From positions 1-64,000 of the forward strand of contig NYUD01000011.1 of the NCBI GenBank assembly GCA_002683825.1: a DNA stretch of 64,000 bases. Reading direction: 5' to 3'. The stretch is from Planctomycetota bacterium. GTDB taxonomy: Bacteria; Planctomycetota; UBA1135; GCA-002686595. Positions 49,943 to 58,774 of this stretch are shown here, piece by piece. Both the position numbers and the translations under genes were made by a program. Position 1 is the first letter of the stretch, and every line of letters starts with the position of its first letter. The notes beneath the pieces are model-generated. The model did not search any database, was not told the DNA's origin, and saw nothing but the letters and a program-made list of their open reading frames with translations.

Positions 49943-51264
49943 GAAGCCGCCTTGACGCCCACGGCCCGCTCGAGTGCCGCCGCGAAGTCCGGTCCATCCT
50001 CGACCAGATCGTAGGTCACTCGCATGTTCGGCTTCCGGATGGCGATCACACGAGCGAGATCGATCGGCGTGGCAACCAGAACCAGATCGCAGTCCACCCT
50101 GTCGATCGTGTCGGCCAGATCTTTCATCTGCCTGTCACCGTAGCCCATTGCGGGCAAAACCCTGCCGATGTCGGGGTACTTTTCGTACGTGTCGGCAATC
50201 TCACCCACGGCAAAAGGACGCGGGTCGATGATCTCGCCAGCGTGCCACTTTTCGGCCGCGACGGTGCCGGCTCCGTACTTCATATCACCGTGGGTCAGGG
50301 TCGGACCGTCCTCGATGACGAGGATGCGCTGGCCCTTGATCCTGTTGGGGTCGCTGACCTTGACAGGAGAATCGCCGCGAATGATCAAGGACCTGGGGTT
50401 CACGTCCTTCGCGTTTTGCTCGACGGTCGCGATGCCCGCGGGTTCAGCCGTGTCGATCTTGTTGATCAGGATGACATCGGCGCGCTCGAAGTTCACCGTG
50501 CCGGGGAAGTAGTCGAGTTCGTGGCCGGGACGATGCGGATCCCCCACGGTGATCCACAGGTCGGGCCGGTAGAAGGGCGTATCGTTGTTGCCGCCGTCCC
50601 ACAGGATGACGTCGGCCTCTTTCTCGGCTTCGGCCAGGATCGCTCCGTAGTCGACGCCGGCGTAAACCACCGCACCGCTGGCGATGTGCGGTTCGTACTC
50701 CTCCATTTCCTCGATGGTGCAGTCGTGTTTTCGCATGTCTTCGAGGGAAGCAAAACGCTGCACAGCCTGTTTGGCGAGGTCCCCGTAGGGCATGGGGTGG
50801 CGGATCACGATGGTCTTCAAGCCGCGCTCCCGCAGAAGCGAAACCACGCGGCGCGACGTCTGGCTCTTGCCGCACCCGGTGCGCACCGCACAAACCGCAA
50901 TGAGGGGCTTGGACGAGTGCAGCATCGTCGCATCGACGTCAAACGTCTCGAACTTCGCACCCGCGTTCTCGACGATCTGCTTGCGCTTTTCGAGGTAGCT
51001 GTGATGGACGTCCGAATAAGCGAAGACCACCACGTCGACACCGTGCTTCTCGATCAAGTCTACGAGCTGTTCCTCGGGATGAATCGGAATGCCGTCAGGG
51101 TGATGGGGACCCGAGAGTGAAGGTGGATAGCGACGGTCGTCGATGTGGGGAATTTGCGTGGCCGTGAAGGCGACGACGCGGGTGTGGGGGTTCTCGCGGT
51201 AGCAGGTGTTGAAGACGTGGAAGTCTTTACCTGCCGCGCCCATGATCAGGACCTTCTGGGTCAT
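49939..51264 (-). CDS. COG2403-type GTPase (cyclic 2,3-diphosphoglycerate synthetase-like)
   Basis: A 441-residue nucleotide-binding protein. The N-terminal domain starts KVLIMGAAGKDFHVFN. The P-loop is AVCAVRTGCGKSQTSRRV (residues about 130), followed by LWDGGNNDTPFYRPDLWITVGD, NKIDTAE and SLIIRGDSPVKV. DGPTLTHGDMKYGAGTVAA follows as in cyclic 2,3-DPG synthetases of thermophiles. Bacteria outside those lineages use the family for undetermined purposes, often next to carbamoyltransferases. The overlap with the AOTCase gene (ATGA, 49939-49942) supports a link to arginine or carbamoyl metabolism. ATG 51264 begins with MTQKVLIMG; upstream 151 bp separate it from the B3/4 gene. Confidence 0.85.
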   Translation of the reverse strand: MTQKVLIMGAAGKDFHVFNTCYRENPHTRVVAFTATQIPHIDDRRYPPSLSGPHHPDGIPIHPEEQLVDLIEKHGVDVVVFAYSDVHHSYLEKRKQIVENAGAKFETFDVDATMLHSSKPLIAVCAVRTGCGKSQTSRRVVSLLRERGLKTIVIRHPMPYGDLAKQAVQRFASLEDMRKHDCTIEEMEEYEPHIASGAVVYAGVDYGAILAEAEKEADVILWDGGNNDTPFYRPDLWITVGDPHRPGHELDYFPGTVNFERADVILINKIDTAEPAGIATVEQNAKDVNPRSLIIRGDSPVKVSDPNRIKGQRILVIEDGPTLTHGDMKYGAGTVAAEKWHAGEIIDPRPFAVGEIADTYEKYPDIGRVLPAMGYGDRQMKDLADTIDRVDCDLVLVATPIDLARVIAIRKPNMRVTYDLVEDGPDFAAALERAVGVKAAS

Positions 51265-51415
51265 CGGGGCTCTCGGTTCTTGCGGAGGGAGAGGTCGGGA
51301 AGGGAAAGTGAGGGATTCTCCTAGAGATAGACAAGTCGAATCCTACGGCGCGAATCTTGAGGGGCCAAGCTACACTCAATTGCATGATCCTGGTTATCGG
51401 CGTTCCCGCAAGGAT

Positions 51416-52063
51416 CTAGAACAGCTGAGTGGTCACCCCGGCGTGGGCGAGCCGGGCGCCGTACCAGGCCCTGGCTTGCTGGACACGCTCGGAATGGGGC
51501 TCGCAACCCCAGATCACCGACAGTGTACGACGGGTGGCCGGGGTCGTCTTCGTCCGCTGGGCGTCCTTGACGGCATTGGCGCAGGGCCCGTCGGCATCGA
51601 AAAGGCACAGGAGTCCCGACACGTCGATCTCCTGACCTGCAGCGTTGAAGAGGTAGGACGAGCCCCCCTCGGCGATGGCGATGCGGAAGGGTCCCCGCGC
51701 GAGGTCAAGGTCGACGACGCTGATCGGAAATCCACTGGCGAGGGAGGTCGCGTTGCACGCATCGACCGCCAGATTGATCGACCCCAACTTGCCTTCCCCG
51801 GCCGCCCGTACGAGGTATTCGGAGGCGGGCTTGCCGCGGCCGGTCGGTCTGTAGCCGCCGTGGCGTAGGAGGTCGCGAACGTCTTTGCGGACCTCCTCCT
51901 CCCGAGGGAGGGGAAAGCGCTCGTCGCTTTCCGGCTCGAGCTCGAGCAAGGCGCGAAGCCCTTCCGGAGAGGGAGTGTCGCCCAGTGGCCGGCGAAATTC
52001 CGTCACAAAAAGAGCCGGGCAGAGTCGCGGATGGGAGTCGAGGGTGAGCTCGGGGATGTCCAT
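51416..52063 (-). CDS. Stand-alone B3/4 domain protein
   Basis: A 215-residue protein with the B3/B4 fold of phenylalanyl-tRNA synthetase beta, the tRNA editing domain. Signature segments are DVRDLLRHGGYRPTGRGKPASEYLVRAA, SINLAVDACNATSLASGFPISVVDLDL and YLFNAAGQEIDVSGLLCLFD, then GPCANAVKDAQRTKT. Stand-alone forms may deacylate mischarged tRNA or act on amino-acid adducts; the substrate is not known. I chose ATG 52063 (MDIPELTLDSHP); ATG 52084 would add 7 residues. It lies 94 bases downstream of the SGNH gene on the same strand as selA, so it may belong to the selA transcript. Confidence 0.88.
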   Translation of the reverse strand: MDIPELTLDSHPRLCPALFVTEFRRPLGDTPSPEGLRALLELEPESDERFPLPREEEVRKDVRDLLRHGGYRPTGRGKPASEYLVRAAGEGKLGSINLAVDACNATSLASGFPISVVDLDLARGPFRIAIAEGGSSYLFNAAGQEIDVSGLLCLFDADGPCANAVKDAQRTKTTPATRRTLSVIWGCEPHSERVQQARAWYGARLAHAGVTTQLF

Positions 52064-52157
52064 ACCCCCATGTGAGCGTCCCATCCGGATGAGTCAAGCC
52101 ATCGACTGTTGAAACCGTCCCCCGCTTTGCGGCGGGGTGAGACTCGTCATCCCCGAC

Positions 52158-53336
52158 TCACTCAAGCCACCGCTCGATCGCCATCGCAACACGCAAGTTG
52201 GAGTCGGGCGAAAGATGCGTGCCGGTAAACACCGGCGGGCGATCGGCTACGCGCTGAGCCCACGGATCGCGCAGCAATTCGACCACGTCGATGTGATCCA
52301 TACCCCGATCTTCGAGCGCGTCGATCAGCGTCGACCAGTAGCGCGTCCCGTTTTCGACCAGGCCGACGAGATCCGATTCGATGGGGAAGATCAGGACGAG
52401 GAAACGTTGCACGCCGCGCTCCTCCCCAACCTTCCGAAAGAGCTCCAAGATGCGCAGCGTGACCTGAAAGGGCTCGCCCTCGGGATCGGCCCACAGACGG
52501 GGTAGCTCGCGATCGCGATAAACGCGCGACGCAGCAAGGAGCCGCGCGATCGAAGACCCACCGAGCCAGGACGGCAAGTGCTCGTCCAGCCAGTACTCAT
52601 CCGTCCGCAGCTCCTCGAGCACGGTCCCCGTCTCCACCGCCGTCAGGAGAGCATCGCGGGTCGCGTACGGTTGACGGATCAAGCGCAGCCCCAACCCCTC
52701 GAGCACAAAGCGGGGCTTGGCCACCGGCGTGTCGGAGCGGGGGTACCAGCGCGGGCGGTAACGATTGACGTTGCGTCCGATGTTCTCCAGGAGCAGCCCC
52801 ACGATCAAGACATCGATCGTCCCCGTATCCAGTAGCTGAAACCTCAGGAACGCCTGGTCGGTGCCATGGCCGCCAACGCCGGCGTTCCAGACCTCGGCAG
52901 CCCCCATGCGCGACTCGAGGATCGCAGGCCATGCCTCCGTATCGGACACCTCCTGGCCGAGGGTGAAAGAATCGCCGCAAGCGACGATGCGCACCACGCC
53001 CTTCGGTGTCTCATCGTCGTATTCGCGCAGGCTGCGCAGCCCACGCTCATTGATCGTTACGTCACCCGCGGGGCTCTTGCTGTTCGGGCGGTGGTTCCAT
53101 CCAAGGAGCGGATCGAAGCGCCCCACGCCGTGCTGCTTGCGCACACCGGCAAGCTCCTCGCGTTGCACCTTCACCCATTCGCGCTGGGGCTCGAACGTCG
53201 TCGCCCCAAAGGGCGGAATCGGGCGCCAGATGATGCTCTTGTTCGGAAGTACGAACAGGGTCAAGGCCAGGTCACCGGCAAGAAGCAACGCGATAACCGA
53301 TGCCGAAAGACCGATGGCGAGACGGCGCGCCTTCAT
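52158..53336 (-). CDS. Membrane-anchored SGNH/GDSL-type hydrolase
   Basis: A 392-residue SGNH protein with an N-terminal anchor (LAIGLSASVIALLLAGDLALTLFVL). Block I is VACGDSFTLGQ, with the nucleophile Ser in GDSF. A VWNAGVGGHGTDQAFLR segment is in block II (NAGVGGHG). The C-terminal block V is FTGTHLSPDSN in the DxxH region, where a Gly or Thr precedes the His, so the catalytic Asp is not obvious. This resembles planctomycete acetyl-esterase-like proteins of unknown substrate. ATG 53336 overlaps the selA stop by 4 bases (53333-53336), implying translational coupling even though a functional link with selenocysteine synthesis is unclear. Confidence 0.82.
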   Translation of the reverse strand: MKARRLAIGLSASVIALLLAGDLALTLFVLPNKSIIWRPIPPFGATTFEPQREWVKVQREELAGVRKQHGVGRFDPLLGWNHRPNSKSPAGDVTINERGLRSLREYDDETPKGVVRIVACGDSFTLGQEVSDTEAWPAILESRMGAAEVWNAGVGGHGTDQAFLRFQLLDTGTIDVLIVGLLLENIGRNVNRYRPRWYPRSDTPVAKPRFVLEGLGLRLIRQPYATRDALLTAVETGTVLEELRTDEYWLDEHLPSWLGGSSIARLLAASRVYRDRELPRLWADPEGEPFQVTLRILELFRKVGEERGVQRFLVLIFPIESDLVGLVENGTRYWSTLIDALEDRGMDHIDVVELLRDPWAQRVADRPPVFTGTHLSPDSNLRVAMAIERWLE

Positions 53337-54742
53337 GCGAGCGCGCGAAACGCCTCGATTATTCCGTCGCGGTCGTCAGCGAGCAGCGTACGTGGATCGA
53401 GCAAGAGAGCGTCGTCCTGAATCCGGGCGAACACGCACGGATCGCCGGCCCGCAGGCGCGCGGCAAGCTGATCGACGCTCCAGGAGTCGTGTCCGGCGCG
53501 CACCACGAAACTCGGCAAAAACACGTTCGGCGCGCTTCCGCTGCCCGGTTGGGAGGCGTCCTCGACCAACCGGGCCGAGAAGCCCTGCATGCTGTCGATC
53601 GCCCGGACGAGCTCTTCGGCGTCGGCTCTGGTGTCCTCGGCGCTTTTCAACAGCATCACGCGCGTGGGAATCTCGTCCGCACGGCCATCCAGGTACAACT
53701 CGAGGGTGCGTTCCAGACCCGCGATGGTGACCTTGTCGAGGCGCAGGGCGCGATACAGCGGGTTCTTGCGCAGGAGCGCGATCGCCTCGGCCCGGCCGAC
53801 GATCAAACCGGCCTGCGGCGCGCCCAGGAGCTTGTCGCCTGAAAAAGTCACGACATCGACGCCGCTTTCAACGGCCTCTCTCACGAGCGGCTCGCCACCC
53901 AGCATCTCGAGCGGCATCGAATTCTCGCATTCGAAGCGGCCGGAGCCCAGGTCGAAGGCGCTGGTCACCTTCAACTCGACGCCGAGGGCAGCCAGGTCCT
54001 TTGCCTCGATCTCTTCGGTGAAGCCCACGACCTTGAAGTTTGAGGTGTGGACCTTCAGCAGAAGCCCGGTCGCGTCACACTTCGCTTTGCGGAAGTCTTC
54101 GGGTCGCGTACGGTTGGTCGTTCCCACCTCTACCAGGCGTGTGCCCGCCTTTTCCATCACGTCGGGCATGCGGAACGAACCGCCGATCTCTACCAGTTCC
54201 CCGCGGCTGACGAGGGTCTCACGGCCCGCAGCGAAGGTGGAGAGCAAAAGCACGACCGCGGCGGCGTTGTTGTTCACGCAGATCCCCGCTTCCGCGCCGG
54301 AGAGTCGACACAACAAGGTCGACAGGCGATCGTCGCGCTGGTTGCGCCGGCCGCTGAAACGATCGACCTCCAGCACGCCGAAGCTGCGTGCCGCTTCCTC
54401 CATCACCGAGGCCACCTCCGGATGGACCGGCGCGCGGCCGAGGCCGGTATGCAACACGACGCCGGCGGCGTTGATGACCCGTGTGTAGCCGCCCTTCTCT
54501 TCGCACTCGATCCTTCCCAGCAGCGAGCGCTCGAGATCACCGCCCTCGAGGCGCTCCTTTACGCCGGCCGAGTCCAACTCGCCCGCGCCAATCGCCGCGC
54601 GCCAGCCGTCGAGGATCTCGACCAGAAAGGAAGTCAGGAGCTCCCTCGCACAACGCCCCTCGAGAGCGCGCACATCCGGCCGGGAAAGCACGTCGTCCAC
54701 CTTGGGGAGCAGCCGATAGGGATTGGTCGCTTCTTTTTTCAT
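53333..54742 (-). CDS. selA: L-seryl-tRNA(Sec) selenium transferase
   Basis: A 469-residue SelA (E. coli 463), the PLP enzyme that turns Ser-tRNA(Sec) into Sec-tRNA(Sec) using selenophosphate. Full-length features include the N-terminal tRNA-binding helix (NPYRLLPKVDDVLSRPDV) and the motif RVINAAGVVLHTGLGRAP. LEVDRFSGRRNQRDDRL and VNNNAAAVVLLLSTFAAGRE follow. The PLP-anchoring Lys304 lies in FSGDKLLGAPQAG. I chose ATG 54742 since it begins the family; the frame open to 55027 overlaps recJ. No selB, selD or selC is within the window. Its presence shows the organism makes selenocysteine and supports the double-UGA gene at 30487. recJ is divergent 67 bases away. Confidence 0.97.
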   Translation of the reverse strand: MKKEATNPYRLLPKVDDVLSRPDVRALEGRCARELLTSFLVEILDGWRAAIGAGELDSAGVKERLEGGDLERSLLGRIECEEKGGYTRVINAAGVVLHTGLGRAPVHPEVASVMEEAARSFGVLEVDRFSGRRNQRDDRLSTLLCRLSGAEAGICVNNNAAAVVLLLSTFAAGRETLVSRGELVEIGGSFRMPDVMEKAGTRLVEVGTTNRTRPEDFRKAKCDATGLLLKVHTSNFKVVGFTEEIEAKDLAALGVELKVTSAFDLGSGRFECENSMPLEMLGGEPLVREAVESGVDVVTFSGDKLLGAPQAGLIVGRAEAIALLRKNPLYRALRLDKVTIAGLERTLELYLDGRADEIPTRVMLLKSAEDTRADAEELVRAIDSMQGFSARLVEDASQPGSGSAPNVFLPSFVVRAGHDSWSVDQLAARLRAGDPCVFARIQDDALLLDPRTLLADDRDGIIEAFRALA

Positions 54743-54809
54743 CTCACAGCCAAGATTTTCGCCCGCAACAGGGGTGGGGTCACGCTCACTCTGCTTATTC
54801 TCCTCCAGC

Positions 54810-56561
54810 GTGACGGTTTCTACCTGGAAAGACCAGACCTGGGAACTACGCCACCTGGATGCCGAAGGGGTGCGTTCGCTGGCCCGGGAGGTGGGGGTTC
54901 CGCCCCTTATCGCACGCCTGCTGGTCGCACGCGGCCACACCGATGCGCGGGCGACCGAACGCCACCTGCAGGCGAGCCCGATGGGTTTGCACGATCCGAA
55001 CCTTCTGCCGGGGATGGAGGCGGCCACCGAGAGACTCGCACGCGCACGGCGGGATGGCGAGACGGTCCTCGTGCACGGCGACTACGACGTGGACGGAGTG
55101 ACCGGAACGGCGCTCTTGATGCGCATCCTCAAGCTGCTGGAGATCGATGCGGTCTGGCACATCCCGAACCGCCTCGTGCACGGCTATTCCTTCGGTGACC
55201 ATTCGATCGAACGTGCGAAGGAAACGAATTCGAAAGTGGTTGTCAGCGTCGACAACGGAACTTCGGCCCACGGCGTGATCGGAGAGCTCCTTGAATGTGG
55301 GATCGACACGATCGTGACGGACCACCATGAGGCGCCCAGTGGACCGCTGCCCGAAGCCACGGCGATCGTGAATCCCAAGCTCCCTGATTCCACGTACCCG
55401 TGGCGCGAACTCTGCGGCGGAGCGGTGGCCTTCAAACTCGCCTGGGGGCTGGCCCGGAAGATCCGCGGCAAGCGGCAAGTCTCGCCCGAGATGAAAGCCT
55501 TCCTGGAGGAGGCCATGGCCTACGTGTCGATCGCGACCGTGTGTGACGTGGTTCCGCTCCTGGACGAAAACCGCGTCTTCGCCCGCTTTGGATTGAAGGC
55601 CCTGGAGCACAGCGCCAACCCCGGTTTAAGGGCGCTCTTGCGTATCGCGAATTTGAACGGACGGCGGCTGACCGCGGAGGACGTCGGCTTTCAGATCGGT
55701 CCGCGCATCAACGCCAGCGGCCGCCTGGGATCGGCCGAGAAGGCACTCCAACTTCTACTTGCGGACGACGACGCCACGGCGCGCCGCCTGGCCGTGGATC
55801 TCGACGTGTTGAACAAGAAGCGCCGCGAAATTGAACGCGAGGTACTGGTGGCGGCACGCGAAGAGGCCGGTGAATTCGCCGATGCGAGCGAGCATCCGGT
55901 GCTGGTGCTGGCGCACGAAGGCTGGCACCAGGGCGTTGTCGGAATCGTCGCGGCGAGGCTGACCGAGGAGTTCGGCCGCCCCGCGATCGTGATCGGCCTG
56001 GACGGCGATCGGGGGCGGGGGAGCGCGCGCACGGTCGGCGATTTTCACATCCTCGAGGCGATGTCGGCCGCGGCGCCCCACCTCGAGCGTTACGGCGGTC
56101 ACGCCCAGGCTGCGGGGCTTGAAATCCGGACGGACAAGGTGGACCAGGCCCGCCAGGCGGTCGTTTCGAAGGCCAAGGAGATGCTGCAAGCCGGGGGACA
56201 CCCGGAGTCGACCCTGGTGATCGATGCGGATCTTGCGTTCGAGGAGATGACCGTCGAAACGATGCGCCACCTCGACCTCCTGGCGCCCTTCGGAGCGGGC
56301 AACGAGAAACCGCTCTTCCGCTCCCACGAGGTGTATCTCGCGCAGCCGCCGCGGGCGGTCGGGGCGGACCGGAACCACTTGATGCTGCACCTGCGGCGCG
56401 GTGACCACGTCCTGAAGGCCATGGCCTTCGGCATGGGTTCGCGCGAGCGCGAGCTCTCGCTGGGGACGCCCTTGAACGTGGTCTACACGCCCCGCTGGAA
56501 TACGTTCCGGGGCGAAACGAACCTCGAAATCGAGGTCGTGGACTTCGAGAGCTTGAAGTAG
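54810..56561 (+). CDS. recJ: Single-stranded-DNA exonuclease RecJ
   Basis: A 583-residue RecJ, the 5'-3' single-strand exonuclease of recombinational and mismatch repair. The DHH-family motif I is HGDYDVDG (Asp91, Asp93, Asp95), Asp148 lies in SVDNGT, motif III TDHHE has Asp171-His172-His173, and later VGFQIGPRINASGRLGSAEKAL. The DHHA1 domain with HEGWHQGVVGIVAARL and GRGSARTVGDFHILEAMSAA and the C-terminal OB-like fold (from about 465) complete it. I prefer GTG 54810; an ATG at 54723 is in frame but overlaps the selA start and gives a non-family leader. Divergent from selA with about 67 bases between starts. Confidence 0.95.
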   Translation: MTVSTWKDQTWELRHLDAEGVRSLAREVGVPPLIARLLVARGHTDARATERHLQASPMGLHDPNLLPGMEAATERLARARRDGETVLVHGDYDVDGVTGTALLMRILKLLEIDAVWHIPNRLVHGYSFGDHSIERAKETNSKVVVSVDNGTSAHGVIGELLECGIDTIVTDHHEAPSGPLPEATAIVNPKLPDSTYPWRELCGGAVAFKLAWGLARKIRGKRQVSPEMKAFLEEAMAYVSIATVCDVVPLLDENRVFARFGLKALEHSANPGLRALLRIANLNGRRLTAEDVGFQIGPRINASGRLGSAEKALQLLLADDDATARRLAVDLDVLNKKRREIEREVLVAAREEAGEFADASEHPVLVLAHEGWHQGVVGIVAARLTEEFGRPAIVIGLDGDRGRGSARTVGDFHILEAMSAAAPHLERYGGHAQAAGLEIRTDKVDQARQAVVSKAKEMLQAGGHPESTLVIDADLAFEEMTVETMRHLDLLAPFGAGNEKPLFRSHEVYLAQPPRAVGADRNHLMLHLRRGDHVLKAMAFGMGSRERELSLGTPLNVVYTPRWNTFRGETNLEIEVVDFESLK

Positions 56562-56746
56562 GCGCCCGAAGGGGCCATTTCGCTCCGATTTCCCGATTCT
56601 CCTCCGCAGCCGCCGGAATCGTCGCAACCCCGCAGGCCGGCCGGCCACGACTCGCCGACGCAAGGCCGTGCGGCGATGACCTCGCCGCATGGCCTTGTTG
56701 CGGCGATTCCGAACGCACAACCTTGCGCGAGAGCTACAGTACCGCC

Positions 56747-58774
56747 ATGAGAACTCGAAGCATCATCGCCGCTCTTTGCCTGTCGCTCCTGTCCATCGCC
56801 CTGGCGCCGTTCCAGAAAAGCGATGAGGATGCCATCGTGATCACCGATCGCATGCACCACCTGGGCAACGATCCGACACCCGACTGGCCCGAGGCGCCCG
56901 AAGAGCCGGAAGGGGTCGAGCTCTCCTTCACCTTCGAGGCGCGAGCCGGCGATAGCGAAGGCACGCTGCGGGTCCGCCAGCGGCACGTGAACGATCCCTG
57001 GAACCTCTTTGTCAATGGACAGCTCATCGGCCCGCTCGTGCGCAGTGACGCCCTGGCCGATCATTACTACACCGTGCCCAAGGGTGTGTTGCACGCCGGG
57101 AACAACACGCTCGAGTTGAGAGGAGAGGTTCCCGAGGACGACATCACCGTGGGCGAGATCTTCCTGTGGGAGAAACCCCTGCGAGAGGTTCTCGACCTAC
57201 GCCGCGTCACCGTTCGTGTACGCGACCGAGAGACGCAAGAGCCTCTGCCGGCCCGCGTGACCTTCCTGAAGGACGAAGAGCTTGCGAAAGTCTATGCGGA
57301 TGCGAACGACTCGATCGCGGTACGCAAGGGCGTGGTCTACACGAGCGAGGGGCAACTGTCGGTGGAACTTCCCGCAGGCGACTACCGCGTCTACGCGACA
57401 CGGGGCATGGAATGGAGCATGGATTCGGCCGACCTGGTCCTGGGACGGCGCGCGGAGGTACAGCTCGAGCTGGTGCACGAGGTCGACACGACCGGATTCA
57501 TCGCCTGCGACACTCACATCCACACGCTCACCTTCAGCGGTCACGGCGATTCATCGGTTGAGGAACGCATGGTCACCTTGGCCGGCGAGGGGGTCGAACT
57601 GGCGGTGGCGACCGACCACAACCACAACACCGACTACCGTCCAACACAGATGAGCATGGGGTTGACGCAGTACTTCACGCCGACCGTGGGCAACGAGATC
57701 AGCACGCCGATCGGCCACTTCAACGCCTTTCCTCTCGATCCCGGGGAGGATGTCCCCCTGCACGACTCGCGCGACTTCGAAGCCATCGTAAGCGACGCGC
57801 GCGCCAAGGGTGCCAAAGCCGTCATTCTGAACCACCCGCGCTGGCCCGATCACGCGACCGGCCCCTTCGGCGTCTGCGGACTCGACCACCACACGGGGGA
57901 ACCGCGCTCCAAGCCGATGACCCACCCCTATGACGCGATGGAGCTGATCAACTCGCAGACCGAGGAGAAGGAACCGATGTTGCTCTTCAGCGACTGGTTC
58001 GCCTTGATGAACGCGGGCGAAGGGGTCAGGGCCGTGGGCTCCTCCGACTCCCACACCGTCGGCGGCGTGGTAGGACAGGGACGCACTTACATCCGCTCGT
58101 CCACCGATGACCCTGCCGCAATCGATGTGGCCGAAGCGGCGGACAACATCGTGCAGGGGCGCAGCTCGATCAGCATGGGGATCTTTGTCGATGTGCTTCA
58201 GGATGGGCGGTCCGTCATGGGTGAGCTGATTTCGGCGAACTCGCTCGACCAGACGGGCCCCTTGAGTGCCCGCATCGCCGCACCGTCGTGGGTGCAGCCG
58301 CGTCGGATGACGGTCTTCGTCAACGGTCGTGTCGTTCAGGAAGCCGAACTGGATCCGGCGGAAGGCGCACCCTTCGACCATGCCGTGCAGCTCGATTACG
58401 GTGGGTCCGGCCAGGACGAATGGGTCGTGATCGTCGTCACCGGCGACGCGGTCGGCGGCGCCTGGTGGCCCCAGATCAACCCCTACACGCTGGCCGCCTC
58501 GAACCCCGTCCGGGTCGACGCGGACGGAGACCTGGCCTGCGACTCGCCCCGCGCCACGGCGGAGCGCTGGCTCGCCGAGCTGGGTACCTCACCGGAGGCG
58601 GTTTCGAGGATCCTCGAAGAGGTCGACCCGCCGACCGCCGTGCACGTCCTGCACGGAACCCGCAAGGCCTACCTGCGGGAAGCCCACCTGCGAGCCCTCG
58701 AGGTAGGGACCGCCGCGGCGTCGCACGTTCCGGAGCTCGAGGAGTATCTCAAAGGCCTCGACGAGCCGCGCTAG
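56747..58774 (+). CDS. Exported PHP-domain metallohydrolase (CehA/McbA-like)
   Basis: A 675-residue secreted protein. The signal is SIIAALCLSLLSIALAPF. A beta-sandwich region of about 120 residues (galactose-binding-like, LYLWEKPLRE region) and a carboxypeptidase-regulatory-like fold (VRVRDRETQEPLPARVTF) follow. A PHP-type phosphoesterase domain begins DTHIHTLTFSGHGD and contains ATDHNHNTDY, LNHPRWPDH and GSSDSHTVGG, all metal-binding. Homologues include carbaryl hydrolase-type CehA proteins; the natural substrate is unknown. ATG 56747 gives the signal, in preference to the upstream ATG at 56723. Its stop overlaps that of the convergent DUF368 gene (58771-58774, ctag). Confidence 0.9.
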   Translation: MRTRSIIAALCLSLLSIALAPFQKSDEDAIVITDRMHHLGNDPTPDWPEAPEEPEGVELSFTFEARAGDSEGTLRVRQRHVNDPWNLFVNGQLIGPLVRSDALADHYYTVPKGVLHAGNNTLELRGEVPEDDITVGEIFLWEKPLREVLDLRRVTVRVRDRETQEPLPARVTFLKDEELAKVYADANDSIAVRKGVVYTSEGQLSVELPAGDYRVYATRGMEWSMDSADLVLGRRAEVQLELVHEVDTTGFIACDTHIHTLTFSGHGDSSVEERMVTLAGEGVELAVATDHNHNTDYRPTQMSMGLTQYFTPTVGNEISTPIGHFNAFPLDPGEDVPLHDSRDFEAIVSDARAKGAKAVILNHPRWPDHATGPFGVCGLDHHTGEPRSKPMTHPYDAMELINSQTEEKEPMLLFSDWFALMNAGEGVRAVGSSDSHTVGGVVGQGRTYIRSSTDDPAAIDVAEAADNIVQGRSSISMGIFVDVLQDGRSVMGELISANSLDQTGPLSARIAAPSWVQPRRMTVFVNGRVVQEAELDPAEGAPFDHAVQLDYGGSGQDEWVVIVVTGDAVGGAWWPQINPYTLAASNPVRVDADGDLACDSPRATAERWLAELGTSPEAVSRILEEVDPPTAVHVLHGTRKAYLREAHLRALEVGTAAASHVPELEEYLKGLDEPR

